Shown here in pieces: positions 1-9,000 of a stretch of 64,000 nucleotides of DNA (position 1 is its first letter; every line of letters begins with the position of its first letter). Under the pieces are notes generated by a model that saw only the letters and a program-made list of their open reading frames with translations, did not search any database and was not told the origin of the DNA. Origin of the DNA: Streptomyces globisporus (lineage in GTDB: Bacteria; Actinomycetota; Actinomycetes; Streptomycetales; Streptomycetaceae); contig BMTG01000006.1 in NCBI GenBank assembly GCA_014649555.1, forward strand, positions 124,001 through 188,000, in the 5' to 3' direction. The position numbers and the translations under genes are program-made.

Positions 1-941
1 TGGCCGTCGGGGCGCGCGCGTTGAGCCCCGCCGAGGTCTGGCACGGGCTGTTCGCGGAGCCCCAGCCCGACCAGAAGCTCACCGAGATCCGGCTCATCGT
101 CCAGACCGTGCGCGTGCCCCGGACGGTTCTCGCGATCGTGGCGGGCCTGGCCCTGGGGGTCGGCGGGGCGCTGATCCAGGGGTACACCCGTAACCCCATC
201 GCCGACACCGGACTGCTGGGGGTGAACGCCGGGGCCTCCTTCGCCGTGGTGTCGGTCATCGCCGTGTTCGGGTTCACCGACCCGTTCCAGTACGTCTGGT
301 TCGCCTTCGTCGGCGCGGGTCTCGCCGGTGTCGTCGTCTTCGGCCTGGCCAGTATCGGCAGGGGCGCGGGCAACCCGCTGACCCTCGCCCTGGCCGGGCA
401 GGGCGTCACCGTGTTCCTCGCGGCGATGACCGCGGCGGTGGCGCTCTCCGACAAGGAGTCGCTGAACGCGCTGCGGTTCTGGAACGCGGGCTCCGTCGCC
501 GGGGTCCGCTTCGACGTCATCTGGCCGGTGACCGGGTTCATCGCCGTCGGACTGGTCCTGGCGCTGATCACGCTGCCCGCCCTCAACCTGCTCAACCTGG
601 GCGACGACGTGGCGCGGGCGCTGGGAGTGAACATCGCGGCGAGCCGGACCCTCGGCATCGTCGCCGTCACCCTGCTGGCCGGGCCCGCCACCGCCGCCTG
701 CGGCCCCATCGCCTTCCTCGGGCTCATGGTGGCCCATGTGGCCCGCTATCTGACCGGCCCCGACTACCGCTGGCTGGTGCCGTACGCAGGTCTCCTCGGG
801 GCCGGGGTCCTGCTGGTCTGCGACATCGTGGGCCGGGTGGTCGTGCGGCCCGGCGAGCTGGAAGCGGGTGTCGTGGTCGCTCTCCTCGGGGCCCCCTTCT
901 TCGCGGTCCTGGTGTGGCGAGGGAAGTTCAAGAGCGCATGA
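1..941 (+). CDS. cchC: Ferri-siderophore ABC transporter permease, FecCD family (5' end outside window)
   Basis: Integral membrane permease half of an iron-siderophore importer. The open frame runs through the left edge of the window: codons before the TTG at 21 read AVGARA, which continues FecCD homology. The true start is therefore upstream and roughly 20-30 residues are missing. The family signature is visible (RVPRTVLAIVAGLALGVGGA, then TRNPIADTGLLGVNAGAS), followed by several hydrophobic helices. The gene overlaps the next permease gene by four bases (ATGA), so the two are probably translated together and form the heterodimeric membrane channel. Gene order through the next seven genes matches the coelichelin locus of Streptomyces coelicolor, so the likely cargo is ferri-coelichelin. 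The family is certain; the cargo is inferred from context. Confidence 0.88.
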   Translation, partial: AVGARALSPAEVWHGLFAEPQPDQKLTEIRLIVQTVRVPRTVLAIVAGLALGVGGALIQGYTRNPIADTGLLGVNAGASFAVVSVIAVFGFTDPFQYVWFAFVGAGLAGVVVFGLASIGRGAGNPLTLALAGQGVTVFLAAMTAAVALSDKESLNALRFWNAGSVAGVRFDVIWPVTGFIAVGLVLALITLPALNLLNLGDDVARALGVNIAASRTLGIVAVTLLAGPATAACGPIAFLGLMVAHVARYLTGPDYRWLVPYAGLLGAGVLLVCDIVGRVVVRPGELEAGVVVALLGAPFFAVLVWRGKFKSA

Positions 942-962
942 GGAAAGTTCAGGAGCGCATGA
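921..962 (+). repeat. 21-bp tandem duplication spanning a stop/start overlap
   Basis: Positions 921-941 and 942-962 match at 19 of 21 bases. Each copy ends in GAGCGCATGA, so the four-base stop/start overlap of the two permease genes and part of its ribosome-binding context are present twice. The second copy adds seven codons to the second permease if the first ATG is used. Confidence 0.9.
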
Positions 963-2047
963 ACGGGACCGAAGTGGCCGGTGCGGCCGGTGGGGCCGAA
1001 GTGAAGGCGTCGATGCCGCCCGGTGTGCGGCTCGGCCGGGTGTCGTTCGTCTGGCGGCCCTGGCTCGTGCTGGTCACCCTGGTGCTCGCGGCGGCGGCCT
1101 TCCTGATCTTCTGCCTCTCCATCGGCGTCGGCGACTTCCCCATCGGTCTCTCCCGGGTGATCGCCACCATCCTCGGCCGGGGTGAACAGGTCGACGAGTT
1201 CGTCATCATGGACCTCCGCATGCCCCGGGCCCTGGCCGGTCTCGTGGTGGGCATCGCCCTGGGCGTCTCCGGGGCGATCACCCAGTCCGTGGCGCGGAAC
1301 CCGCTCGCCAGCCCGGACATCCTCGGGATCACCGCCGGGGCCGGTGCCGTCGCGGTGTTCCTGGTGACGGCTACGGGCGGGACCGCGGCGGCGATCACCG
1401 GCTCGGTCGGGCTGCCCGCCGCCGCCCTGCTCGGCGGTCTCGGTACGGGGCTGCTGGTCTACTTCCTCGCCTGGCGGCGCGGCGTCGACGGCTTCCGGCT
1501 CATCCTCATCGGCATCTCGGTGACCGCTGTGATGCAGGCGATCACGACCTGGCTGCTTGTCTCGGCCGACATCCGCGACGTGGCGCGCGCCCAGGTGTGG
1601 CTGGTCGGCTCGCTGGACAACCGGTCCTGGGACGAGGTCGAGGTGGCGTTCTGGGCCACGCTCGTCCTGCTGGCCGTCGTGGCCACCGTGGCCTTCCCGT
1701 TCAAATCGATGCACCTCGGCGACGACGTCGCCGCCGGCCTGGGTGTCCGGTTCGGCCGGGTGCGGGCCGTCCTGCTGCTCTGCGCGGTCCTGCTGGCCGC
1801 CGTGGGGGTGAGCGCGGCGGGGCCGGTCCCGTTCGTCGCGCTGGTGGCCCCGCAGGTGGCGATGCGTCTGGCGCGGTGGCCGACGCCTCCGTTGATCGCC
1901 TCCGGCATGGTGGGCGCGCTGCTGCTGATCGGCTCCGATCTGATCGCCCGCGCGGCGCTGCCGATCGGTCTGCCGGTGGGCGTGGTCACCGCCGTGATCG
2001 GCGGCCCGTTCCTCGTCTACCTGTTGGTACGGGCGAACCTCCGGTAG
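938..2047 (+). CDS. cchD: Ferri-siderophore ABC transporter permease, FecCD family
   Basis: Second FecCD permease, partner of the preceding gene. The signature LRMPRALAGLVVGIALGVSG is followed by ARNPLASPDILGITAGAGA, then regularly spaced membrane helices, ending LLVRANLR. The ATG at 938 overlaps the upstream stop (ATGA) and gives 369 residues. A second ATG at 959, eight bases after an AGGAG, is also possible because the stop/start segment is tandemly duplicated here (see the repeat entry). The first 35 or so residues are hydrophilic and cytoplasmic. It belongs to the cchCDE import operon; an iron-box-like sequence follows its stop codon. The two possible starts differ by only seven residues. 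Confidence 0.9.
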   Translation: MRKVQERMNGTEVAGAAGGAEVKASMPPGVRLGRVSFVWRPWLVLVTLVLAAAAFLIFCLSIGVGDFPIGLSRVIATILGRGEQVDEFVIMDLRMPRALAGLVVGIALGVSGAITQSVARNPLASPDILGITAGAGAVAVFLVTATGGTAAAITGSVGLPAAALLGGLGTGLLVYFLAWRRGVDGFRLILIGISVTAVMQAITTWLLVSADIRDVARAQVWLVGSLDNRSWDEVEVAFWATLVLLAVVATVAFPFKSMHLGDDVAAGLGVRFGRVRAVLLLCAVLLAAVGVSAAGPVPFVALVAPQVAMRLARWPTPPLIASGMVGALLLIGSDLIARAALPIGLPVGVVTAVIGGPFLVYLLVRANLR

Positions 2048-2052
2048 ATGGT

Positions 2053-2071
2053 AGAAGTAAGGCTGACCTCA
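2053..2071 (+). promoter_or_regulatory. Probable iron box between cchD and cchE
   Basis: The 19 bases AGAAGTAAGGCTGACCTCA match 13 of 19 positions of TTAGGTTAGGCTAACCTAA, the DmdR1/IdeR-type box, with an intact AGGCTnACCT core. It lies in the 37-base gap between the permease stop and the ATPase start, so it would give the ATPase its own iron-responsive control. It is the weakest of the seven boxes listed. Confidence 0.5.
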
Positions 2072-2084
2072 ACAAGGGGGGCTC

Positions 2085-2927
2085 GTGGCCGCTCAGTTCA
2101 CCGTCAGGACCGATGCCGGCGTCAAGGACGTCCCGCGGCTGGCCGCCAGGGGCATCACCGTCGGGTACGGCGACCGGACGGTCATCGACCAGCTCGACGT
2201 GGCGATCCCGTCCGGGGTGATCACCACGATCATCGGCCCCAACGGCTGCGGCAAGTCCACCCTGTTGCGGACTCTGACCCGGCTGCTCAAACCGGCCGGC
2301 GGCACCGTCGTCCTGGACGGCGAGGACATCGGCACGCTCCGGACCAAGGACGTGGCGAAGAAGCTCGGACTGCTGCCGCAGGCGCCGGTCGCCCCGGAAG
2401 GGCTCACCGTCGCCGACCTGGTCGCCCGGGGGCGCCACCCGCACCAGAGCTGGCTGCGGCAGTGGTCGTCGGACGACGCCGACGTGGTGCGGCGCGCCCT
2501 GGCCATGACCGGGGTGGCGGACCTCGCCGACCGGACCGTGGACTCCCTGTCGGGCGGCCAGCGCCAGCGGGTATGGATATCGATGACCCTCGCCCAGGGC
2601 ACCGATCTGCTGCTGCTGGACGAGCCGACCACCTATCTGGACCTGGCCCACGCCATCGACGTACTCGATCTGGTCGACGATCTGCACGAGTCCGGCTGCA
2701 CCGTCGTCATGGTGCTGCACGATCTCAACCTGGCCACGCGCTACAGCGACAACCTCGTCGTCATGCGCGGGGGAGCCGTCCTGGCCCAGGGGCACCCCCG
2801 GGACGTGATCACCGCGGAGCTGCTGCACGAGGCGTTCGGGCTGCGGGCCAAGGTGATCGACGACCCGGTGGGCGACCGGCCGCTGATCGTTCCGATCGGC
2901 CGGGCTCATGTGCGGACCGAACCGTAG
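2085..2927 (+). CDS. cchE: Ferri-siderophore ABC transporter ATP-binding protein, FepC type
   Basis: Cytoplasmic ATPase that powers the two FecCD permeases; 280 residues, normal for FepC/FhuC. Visible motifs are Walker A GPNGCGKST near residue 50, signature LSGGQRQR, Walker B LLLLDEPTTYLD and switch His in VLHDLNLATRYSD. The start is GTG at 2085, after a purine-rich AAGGGGGG. The spacing to the permease gene is 37 bases and contains an iron-box-like sequence. All catalytic motifs are intact, unlike the two exporter-type ABC proteins downstream. It belongs to the coelichelin uptake system by synteny. Confidence 0.92.
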   Translation: MAAQFTVRTDAGVKDVPRLAARGITVGYGDRTVIDQLDVAIPSGVITTIIGPNGCGKSTLLRTLTRLLKPAGGTVVLDGEDIGTLRTKDVAKKLGLLPQAPVAPEGLTVADLVARGRHPHQSWLRQWSSDDADVVRRALAMTGVADLADRTVDSLSGGQRQRVWISMTLAQGTDLLLLDEPTTYLDLAHAIDVLDLVDDLHESGCTVVMVLHDLNLATRYSDNLVVMRGGAVLAQGHPRDVITAELLHEAFGLRAKVIDDPVGDRPLIVPIGRAHVRTEP

Positions 2928-3011
2928 TCCGGTAACCGAACGGCATTGCTGCCACAAGACTCTGACGATTCACCAGCTCCAACTCGTCCTGACCAGTGGA
3001 ATGTTGTCCAG

Positions 3012-3030
3012 TTAGGCTAGGCTGGCCTCA
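3012..3030 (+). promoter_or_regulatory. Iron box upstream of cchF
   Basis: TTAGGCTAGGCTGGCCTCA matches 15 of 19 positions of the DmdR1/IdeR-type box TTAGGTTAGGCTAACCTAA. It lies 73 bases before the lipoprotein start, so the unit from the binding protein through the exporters and NRPS is probably repressed by iron from here. Confidence 0.8.
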
Positions 3031-3102
3031 CTTGCTCGGGGTACAGTCTGGCTGCCCTCATACCGGGGCGCAGTGGACAGCGCGAAAGCAAGGGATTTGA
3101 CG

Positions 3103-4158
3103 ATGCTTCTCCATCGAACGACGCACCGGAAGCCGTGGCAGAGGCTGGCCGCGGCGGTGTCCGCTGCCACCCTCGGCATCGGACTCCTCGCGGGATGCGG
3201 CAACGACGCGGCGGACGAGAAGAAGACCGACGACGCCCCGGCGGCGGCCGAAGGCGCGTTCCCGGTCACCGTGGAGCACGCGTTCGGGTCCACCGAGGTC
3301 AAGAAGGCGCCCCAGCGGGTCGTCACCGTCGGCTACACCGACGACCAGGCCGTCCTGGCGTTCGGCATCAAGCCGGTCGGCATGGTCGACCAGTACCCGA
3401 ACCCGGCCGGTCAGACCCCCGACATCAACACCCAGTGGCCCTGGGTGAAGGACAAGTGGGGCGACGCCCGCCCCGAGGTCGTCATGAAGAACGGGGACGC
3501 CGGCCCCAACTTCGAGAAGATCGCCTCGCTGCGCCCCGACCTGATCATCGCGGTCTACTCCGAGGTCGACAAGGCGGCCTACGAGAAGCTCTCCAAGATC
3601 GCCCCGACCGTCGGCCGGACCAAGGGTGAGAAGGAACTCTTCAGCGCCCCCTGGCAGGACAACGCGGCGCACATCGCCAAGGCGCTCGGCAAGGAGAAGG
3701 AGGGCGCCGACCTGATCAAGGGCATCCAGACCCAGCTGGACGCCGCCAAGAAGGCCAACCCGGACTTCGGCGGGCAGAAGGCCGTCGCCCTGTCCTGGTA
3801 CAAGGACTCCATCTCGGCCTTCACCTCCACCGACGTGCGCGGACGGCTTGTCACGGGCACCGGTTTCACCTACCAGACCGAGATCGACAAGATCGCCGAC
3901 GGCGGCTTCTCCACCGAGCTCTCGCCCGAGCGCATCGACCTGATCGACGTCGACCGCATCTTCGTGGTCAACGACAAGGCCGACACGGAGGCGCTCAAGA
4001 AGTTCGAGCTGTTCGCCAACCTGCCGGCCGTCAAGAACGGCAAGGTCTCCTACCTCCTGGACAGCGAAGGCCCCGCGGTCGGCGCCGCGATGTCTCAGGG
4101 AACCCTGCTCTCCCTGCCGTACGCGATCGACGAGCTCGTCGAGTCGGCCAAGCAGTGA
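3103..4158 (+). CDS. cchF: Ferri-siderophore-binding lipoprotein (periplasmic-binding-protein type)
   Basis: Surface lipoprotein that captures ferri-siderophore for the FecCD/FepC importer. The ATG at 3103 follows AAGGGA by eight bases and gives 351 residues with a classic lipoprotein signal: basic N-terminus, hydrophobic stretch and lipobox LLAGC, with lipidated Cys near residue 32. A GTG at 3073 would add ten residues ahead of the signal and is less likely. The mature protein starts with a charged, low-complexity linker. It then shows the helical-backbone class III fold pattern (PQRVVTVGYTDDQAVLAFG; LRPDLIIAVYSE). It is the first gene behind the iron box at 3012. Ferri-coelichelin is the likely ligand from gene order. 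Confidence 0.9.
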   Translation: MLLHRTTHRKPWQRLAAAVSAATLGIGLLAGCGNDAADEKKTDDAPAAAEGAFPVTVEHAFGSTEVKKAPQRVVTVGYTDDQAVLAFGIKPVGMVDQYPNPAGQTPDINTQWPWVKDKWGDARPEVVMKNGDAGPNFEKIASLRPDLIIAVYSEVDKAAYEKLSKIAPTVGRTKGEKELFSAPWQDNAAHIAKALGKEKEGADLIKGIQTQLDAAKKANPDFGGQKAVALSWYKDSISAFTSTDVRGRLVTGTGFTYQTEIDKIADGGFSTELSPERIDLIDVDRIFVVNDKADTEALKKFELFANLPAVKNGKVSYLLDSEGPAVGAAMSQGTLLSLPYAIDELVESAKQ

Positions 4159-4201
4159 TGACGACCCGACGGCCCGTCCCCCGACGAGAATCGGCTTCTG
4201 T

Positions 4202-5989
4202 GTGACTGTCACCGACACCCCGGTCGCCCCCACGACCCTGCGCACCGCGACGGGTGGAGAAGCGGCCCGCTGGGTGGCCCGGCACTGCCGGCAGGCCCCC
4301 TGGCTGTCGGCCTCCACCGTCCTCACCACGGTGGCCGGGGCCGCGCTCCAAGTGCTCCCGGTGCTGCTGCTCGGCCAGGTCGTCGACGGGGTCGTCGGGG
4401 GCGAGTCACGCTCGATACTCCTCACCGTCGGCATCCTGATGGTGGCCGCCGCCCTGTTCGGCGCGGCGGCCACCGCGGCCTCCACCTTCCTGATCGGGAA
4501 GCTCGGGGCCGAACTGCTCGCCCGGCTCCGCGAGGAAGCCGTACGCGCCGTGCTCGGTATGCCCAGCGCACGCGTCGAGGAGGTCGGCCGGGGGGACGTC
4601 CTCTCCCGCGTCGGCGACGATGTCGCCGTCATCTCCAAGGGCATCCGCACGGCCATCCCCACCGTGTTCTCGGCAGGCGTCCTGGTCGTCATCGCGACGA
4701 TCGGCATGTTCGGCCTCGACTGGCGGCTCGGCCTGGCCGGAGCCTGCGCCCTGCCCGCGTACGCGCTGGCACTGCGCTGGTACCTGCCCCGCTCCGCGCC
4801 CCTCTACCGCAAGCAGCGGGCGGCCCAGGCCCACCGCGCCCAGGCCCTGATCAGCGGACTCAACGGCATCGACACGGTCCGGGCCTACCGCCTGGAGGAC
4901 GCCGTACGCGAGAAGGTCACGGACGAGTCCTGGCGGGTGCGCAACCTCGGCATCGAGGTGTTCCGCTTCTTCGGCCGGTTCGTCGGCCGGGAGAACCGGG
5001 CCGAGTTCATCGGACTCGTGCTGATCCTGGTCGTCGGGTACGCCCTGCTGGAGGCGGACGCCGCCACCCTCGGCGAGGTGTCGGCGGCCCCCCTGATGTT
5101 CCACCGCCTGTTCACCCCGCTCGGCGCCATCATGTTCACCTTCGACGAGGCCCAGAAGTCCGGCGCGAGCCTCACCCGTCTGGTCGGCGTCTTCTCGGAG
5201 CCCTCCGAGAAGCGCCTGGTGGGCGACGCCTCGGTCGCCACCGCCGCCGTCGCGCCCTACCCGGTCACGGTCCGGGACCTGACGTTCACCTACCCCGGCG
5301 CCGAGGACCCGGTGCTGCGGGACGTCTCCCTGTCCATCCCGGCCGGCGGCTCGCTCGCCCTCGTCGGGGCGACCGGCGCGGGCAAGTCGACCCTGGCCGC
5401 ACTCATCGCCGGCATCGGCAGACCACAGGCCGGGTCGGTGCACATCGGGACCCACGACCTCGCGGGCATGGACGAGGCCGGGGCCCGCGCCCTGGTCAGC
5501 ATCCTGACCCAGGAGACCCACGTGTTCTCCGGTCCGCTCTCCGACGACCTGCGGCTCGCCGCCCCCCTCGCGAGCGACGACGACCTGATGGACGCCCTGC
5601 GCACGGTCGGCGCCGGGGAATGGGCCGGCTCCCTCCCCGACGGCCTGAACACCCCGGTCGGCGAGGGCGGCGAACGCCTGGACGTCACCAAGGTCGCCCA
5701 ACTGGCCCTGGCCAGACTGGTGCTCGCCCGGTCGCCGGTGGTCGTGCTCGACGAGTCGACCGCCGAGGCGGGCAGCGAGGGCGCCGCCGAGTTGGAACGC
5801 GCCGTGCTGGCCGCCTGCTCCGGCCGGACCACCCTGTTCGTGGCCCACCGGCTGACCCAGGCGATGGCGGCGGACCGGATCGCCGTGCTCTCGGCGGGAC
5901 GCGTGGTGGAGGAAGGAACGCACAGCGAGCTGGTCGAGCTGGGAGGTCAGTACGCCCGGCTGTGGCGCGCCTGGCGCGAGGGTAGTTAG
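4202..5989 (+). CDS. cchG: ABC exporter, fused membrane and ATPase domains, with degenerate signature motif
   Basis: Type IV ABC exporter half-transporter of 595 residues: membrane domain about residues 30-330, ATPase domain about 350-590. It probably exports the siderophore. Walker [11 protein letters not shown]-loop Gln, Walker B VVVLDEST and H-loop His (FVAHRLTQ) are intact. The signature, normally LSGGQ, reads LDVTK, and the D-loop reads AEAGSE. The second half-transporter, after the NRPS, has the opposite pattern: intact signature but no Walker A. The pair therefore makes sense only as a heterodimer with one working ATP site. The start is GTG at 4202, with no strong ribosome-binding sequence, 43 bases after the lipoprotein gene. 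The family is certain; substrate and pairing are inferred. Confidence 0.88.
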   Translation: MTVTDTPVAPTTLRTATGGEAARWVARHCRQAPWLSASTVLTTVAGAALQVLPVLLLGQVVDGVVGGESRSILLTVGILMVAAALFGAAATAASTFLIGKLGAELLARLREEAVRAVLGMPSARVEEVGRGDVLSRVGDDVAVISKGIRTAIPTVFSAGVLVVIATIGMFGLDWRLGLAGACALPAYALALRWYLPRSAPLYRKQRAAQAHRAQALISGLNGIDTVRAYRLEDAVREKVTDESWRVRNLGIEVFRFFGRFVGRENRAEFIGLVLILVVGYALLEADAATLGEVSAAPLMFHRLFTPLGAIMFTFDEAQKSGASLTRLVGVFSEPSEKRLVGDASVATAAVAPYPVTVRDLTFTYPGAEDPVLRDVSLSIPAGGSLALVGATGAGKSTLAALIAGIGRPQAGSVHIGTHDLAGMDEAGARALVSILTQETHVFSGPLSDDLRLAAPLASDDDLMDALRTVGAGEWAGSLPDGLNTPVGEGGERLDVTKVAQLALARLVLARSPVVVLDESTAEAGSEGAAELERAVLAACSGRTTLFVAHRLTQAMAADRIAVLSAGRVVEEGTHSELVELGGQYARLWRAWREGS

Positions 5990-6047
5990 CGGAGAACCAA
6001 CCAACGCTCGTTCAACTCGCACGCCTCGAAAGGATGCTGAGACTTCG

Positions 6048-9000
6048 ATGTCGGAACCGGGCGCTTCTCGCATACTGCTTTCCCCCACCCGGCTGGCCGC
6101 CGTGCGCCGGCGGATCGGCGACTACAGCGAACGGACCGTCGTCGAGGCGTGCGCCGTCTCACTCGCATACTGGGCGACCGGTACGGGCCCCGACGGCATG
6201 GACCTCACCCCCGCCACCCCCTTCCCCGACCTCCTCGGATGGGTCGACAACGGCACAAGCGGCGCCGGGGGGTGGGAGACCGACGCCCGTACCCTCGCCA
6301 TCACCGTGCCGCCCGGCGTCGACCGGTTCGACGCGCAGCGGGCCCTGGACGCCCTGGCCGACTTCCCGGACCGGCCCCTCGGCACCATCGGCCCCTCCGA
6401 CCCCCGGACCCGCGTCGAGGAGCTGGCCCGGTGGAACGACACCCGGGCCGACCGGGCCCGCCCGACCGTCATGGAGCTGTTCGCCGAGCAGGTACGCCTG
6501 CGGCCGGACGCCGTCGCGATCGTGGACGAGCGCCGCTCACTGACGTACCGCGAAACAGCTCAGCTGTCAGCCCAGTTGGCCCACCATCTGATCGAGCGCG
6601 GCCTCACACCCGAGCAGGTCGTCGGCATCTCCCTCGGCCGCTCCGCCGAGATGGTCATCGGCCTCCTCGCCGTCCTCCGGGCCAGGGGCGCCTTCGTCCC
6701 CCTCGACCCCCAGTGGCCCGCCGCCCGCCGGGCCGTCGTCGCCGAGGACGCCCGGATCGTCCTACAGCTCAACGCCACGGGCAAGGCCGGTGCCGGGGAG
6801 CCGGACGCCGTCGCCGTCGACCTCGGCGACTGGAAGTACGGCGCCCACCCGACGGACACGCCCGGCACGACCGCCCCCGGGGACTCGCTGGCCTACGTCA
6901 TCTTCACGTCCGGTTCGACCGGGCGGCCCAAGGGCGCCATGATCCGGCACGAGGCGATCAGCGAGCGCCTGCTCTGGCAGTCCCGCGAGATCCTGCGGTT
7001 CGGCCACGACGACGCCTCGCTCTTCAAGGCCCCGCTCTCCTTCGACATCTCCGTCAACGAGATCTTCCTGCCCCTCACCACCGGCGGCCGGCTCGTCGTC
7101 CTGCGGCCCGGCGGCGAACGCGACCCGCACCACCTCCTCGGCGTCATCGCCGAGCAGCGCGTCACCTTCACCTACCTGGTCTCCTCCATGCTGGACGTCC
7201 TCCTGGAGCTCGTGGGCGACTCCGGCCGCCTCGACAGCCTGCGGCACGTCTGGTGCGGCGGCGAGGTCCTCACCCCGGAGCTGTACGAACGGTTCCGCAC
7301 CCGCCTCGACATCCCGCTGTACCACGGCTACGGCCCCGCCGAGACGACCATCGGCGTCTCCCACGTCATCTACCGGGGAGCCGCGACACGCCTGTCGACG
7401 TCGATCGGCAAGGCCAACCCCAACACCCAGCTCTACGTCCTCGACGACGAACTGCGCCCCGTCCCGGTCGGCGTCGGCGGCGAACTGTACGTCGGCGGGC
7501 TCCTGCTGGGACGCGGTTACGTGGGCGCGCCCGGCCTCACCGCCTCCCGCTTCGTCGCCAACCCCTTCGCCACCGACGGCTCCCGGCTCTACCGCACCGG
7601 CGACCTGGCGCGGTACGCCCCCGACGGATCGCTGGACTTCCTCGGCCGCGCCGACAACCAGATCAAGATCCGGGGCATGCGGCTGGAGATCGAGGACGTC
7701 GAGGCCTCTCTCGCCGAGCACCCCGGCGTCCGGCACACCTGCGTCGTCGCGAAGAAGAACACGGCGGGCGGCACCTACCTGATCGGCTACGTCATCCCCG
7801 CAGGCGGCAACGAGGACCTGAGCGCCGAGGACGTCAAGGCGTGGGCCGCGGCGAACATGGTGGAGTACATGGTGCCCACCCACGTCGTCGTCCTGCCGGA
7901 GTTCCCGCTCACCGCGAACGGCAAGGTCGACCGGAACGCGCTGCCCGAGCCCACGACGGACACCGGCGCCCTCCGGACGCCCGCCACCGAGAACGAACGG
8001 CTGGTGGCCGAGGCCGTCGCGGCGGTGCTGCGCCTGGACGCCGTCGGCGTGGACCAGGACTTCTTCCAGCTCGGCGGCGACAGCATCCTGGCGATCTCCC
8101 TGCTCAGCGCCCTGCGCGAGGTCGGTCTCCACGTCAGCGCACGCCAGATCTTCGCCCATACCGTCGTGGGGGCACTGGCGGCGGTGGCGAGCCGGGAGTC
8201 CGTCGTCGCCGTGGACCACGGCGACGTCGCGACCGGCACCGTCGTCGGATCACCCATCGTGCAGTGGCTCGGCGAGACCACCGACGCCATCGACGGGTTC
8301 GTGCAGTCGGTGGTCCTCACCGCCCCGGCCGAACTGACCCCCGAGGCCCTCGACGGCCTCCTCGCCGCCGTGCTCACCCGGCACGACATGCTCCGCGCCC
8401 GGCTGATACGCGGCGAGCGCTGGGGCTTCGACATCCCCGAGGCCGGTGCGACCGCCCGCTGCTGGGAGCAGAGCGATGCCCCGGTCGAGGACTGCGTCGC
8501 CCTCGCGACCGCCGCGCTCGACCCGGACCACGGCATCATGCTGCGCGCCGTCTGGCGCCGCGCGGCACGCCAACTCGTGCTGGTGGCCCACCATGTGGTC
8601 ATCGACGGTGTGTCCTGGCGCATCCTGCTGGACGACCTCGCCACCGCCTGGCGGCAGTTCTCCTCGGGCGAGACCGTCGAACTGCCTCCGGTCGGAACGT
8701 CGTTCAGGCGCTGGACGCAGCTCCTGGGCCGTACCCCGTTCGATGCGCACCGTACGCACTACGCCTACGTGCTGCCCGCCGCCGACGCCCCGATCGGCAG
8801 GCGGGCTCTCAGCGCGGCCGACACCGTGGCCCGCGAACGGACGCGGACGGTCTCCGTCGGCCCCGCCACCACCGCCGCACTGCTCGGGGAGATCCCCGCC
8901 CAGTTCCACGCGGGCGTCAACGACGTCCTGCTGACCGCCCTCGCCGTCGCCCTCGCCCGCCTGCGACGGGACCGGGGGCAGGACCAGACCTTCGCCCACA

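Noticed and set aside
21-23. TTG at position 21 as start of the first permease gene
   Set aside because: In-frame codons before it continue FecCD-like sequence, so the gene is simply cut by the window edge.
3044-3062. Second iron-box-like sequence just upstream of cchF (GTCTGGCTGCCCTCA)
   Set aside because: It keeps only the GGCT..CCT core and lacks the TTAGG half-site, too weak to call.
3073-3075. GTG at 3073 as start of the cchF lipoprotein
   Set aside because: It would place ten extra residues before the signal peptide; the ATG at 3103 has a good ribosome-binding site.
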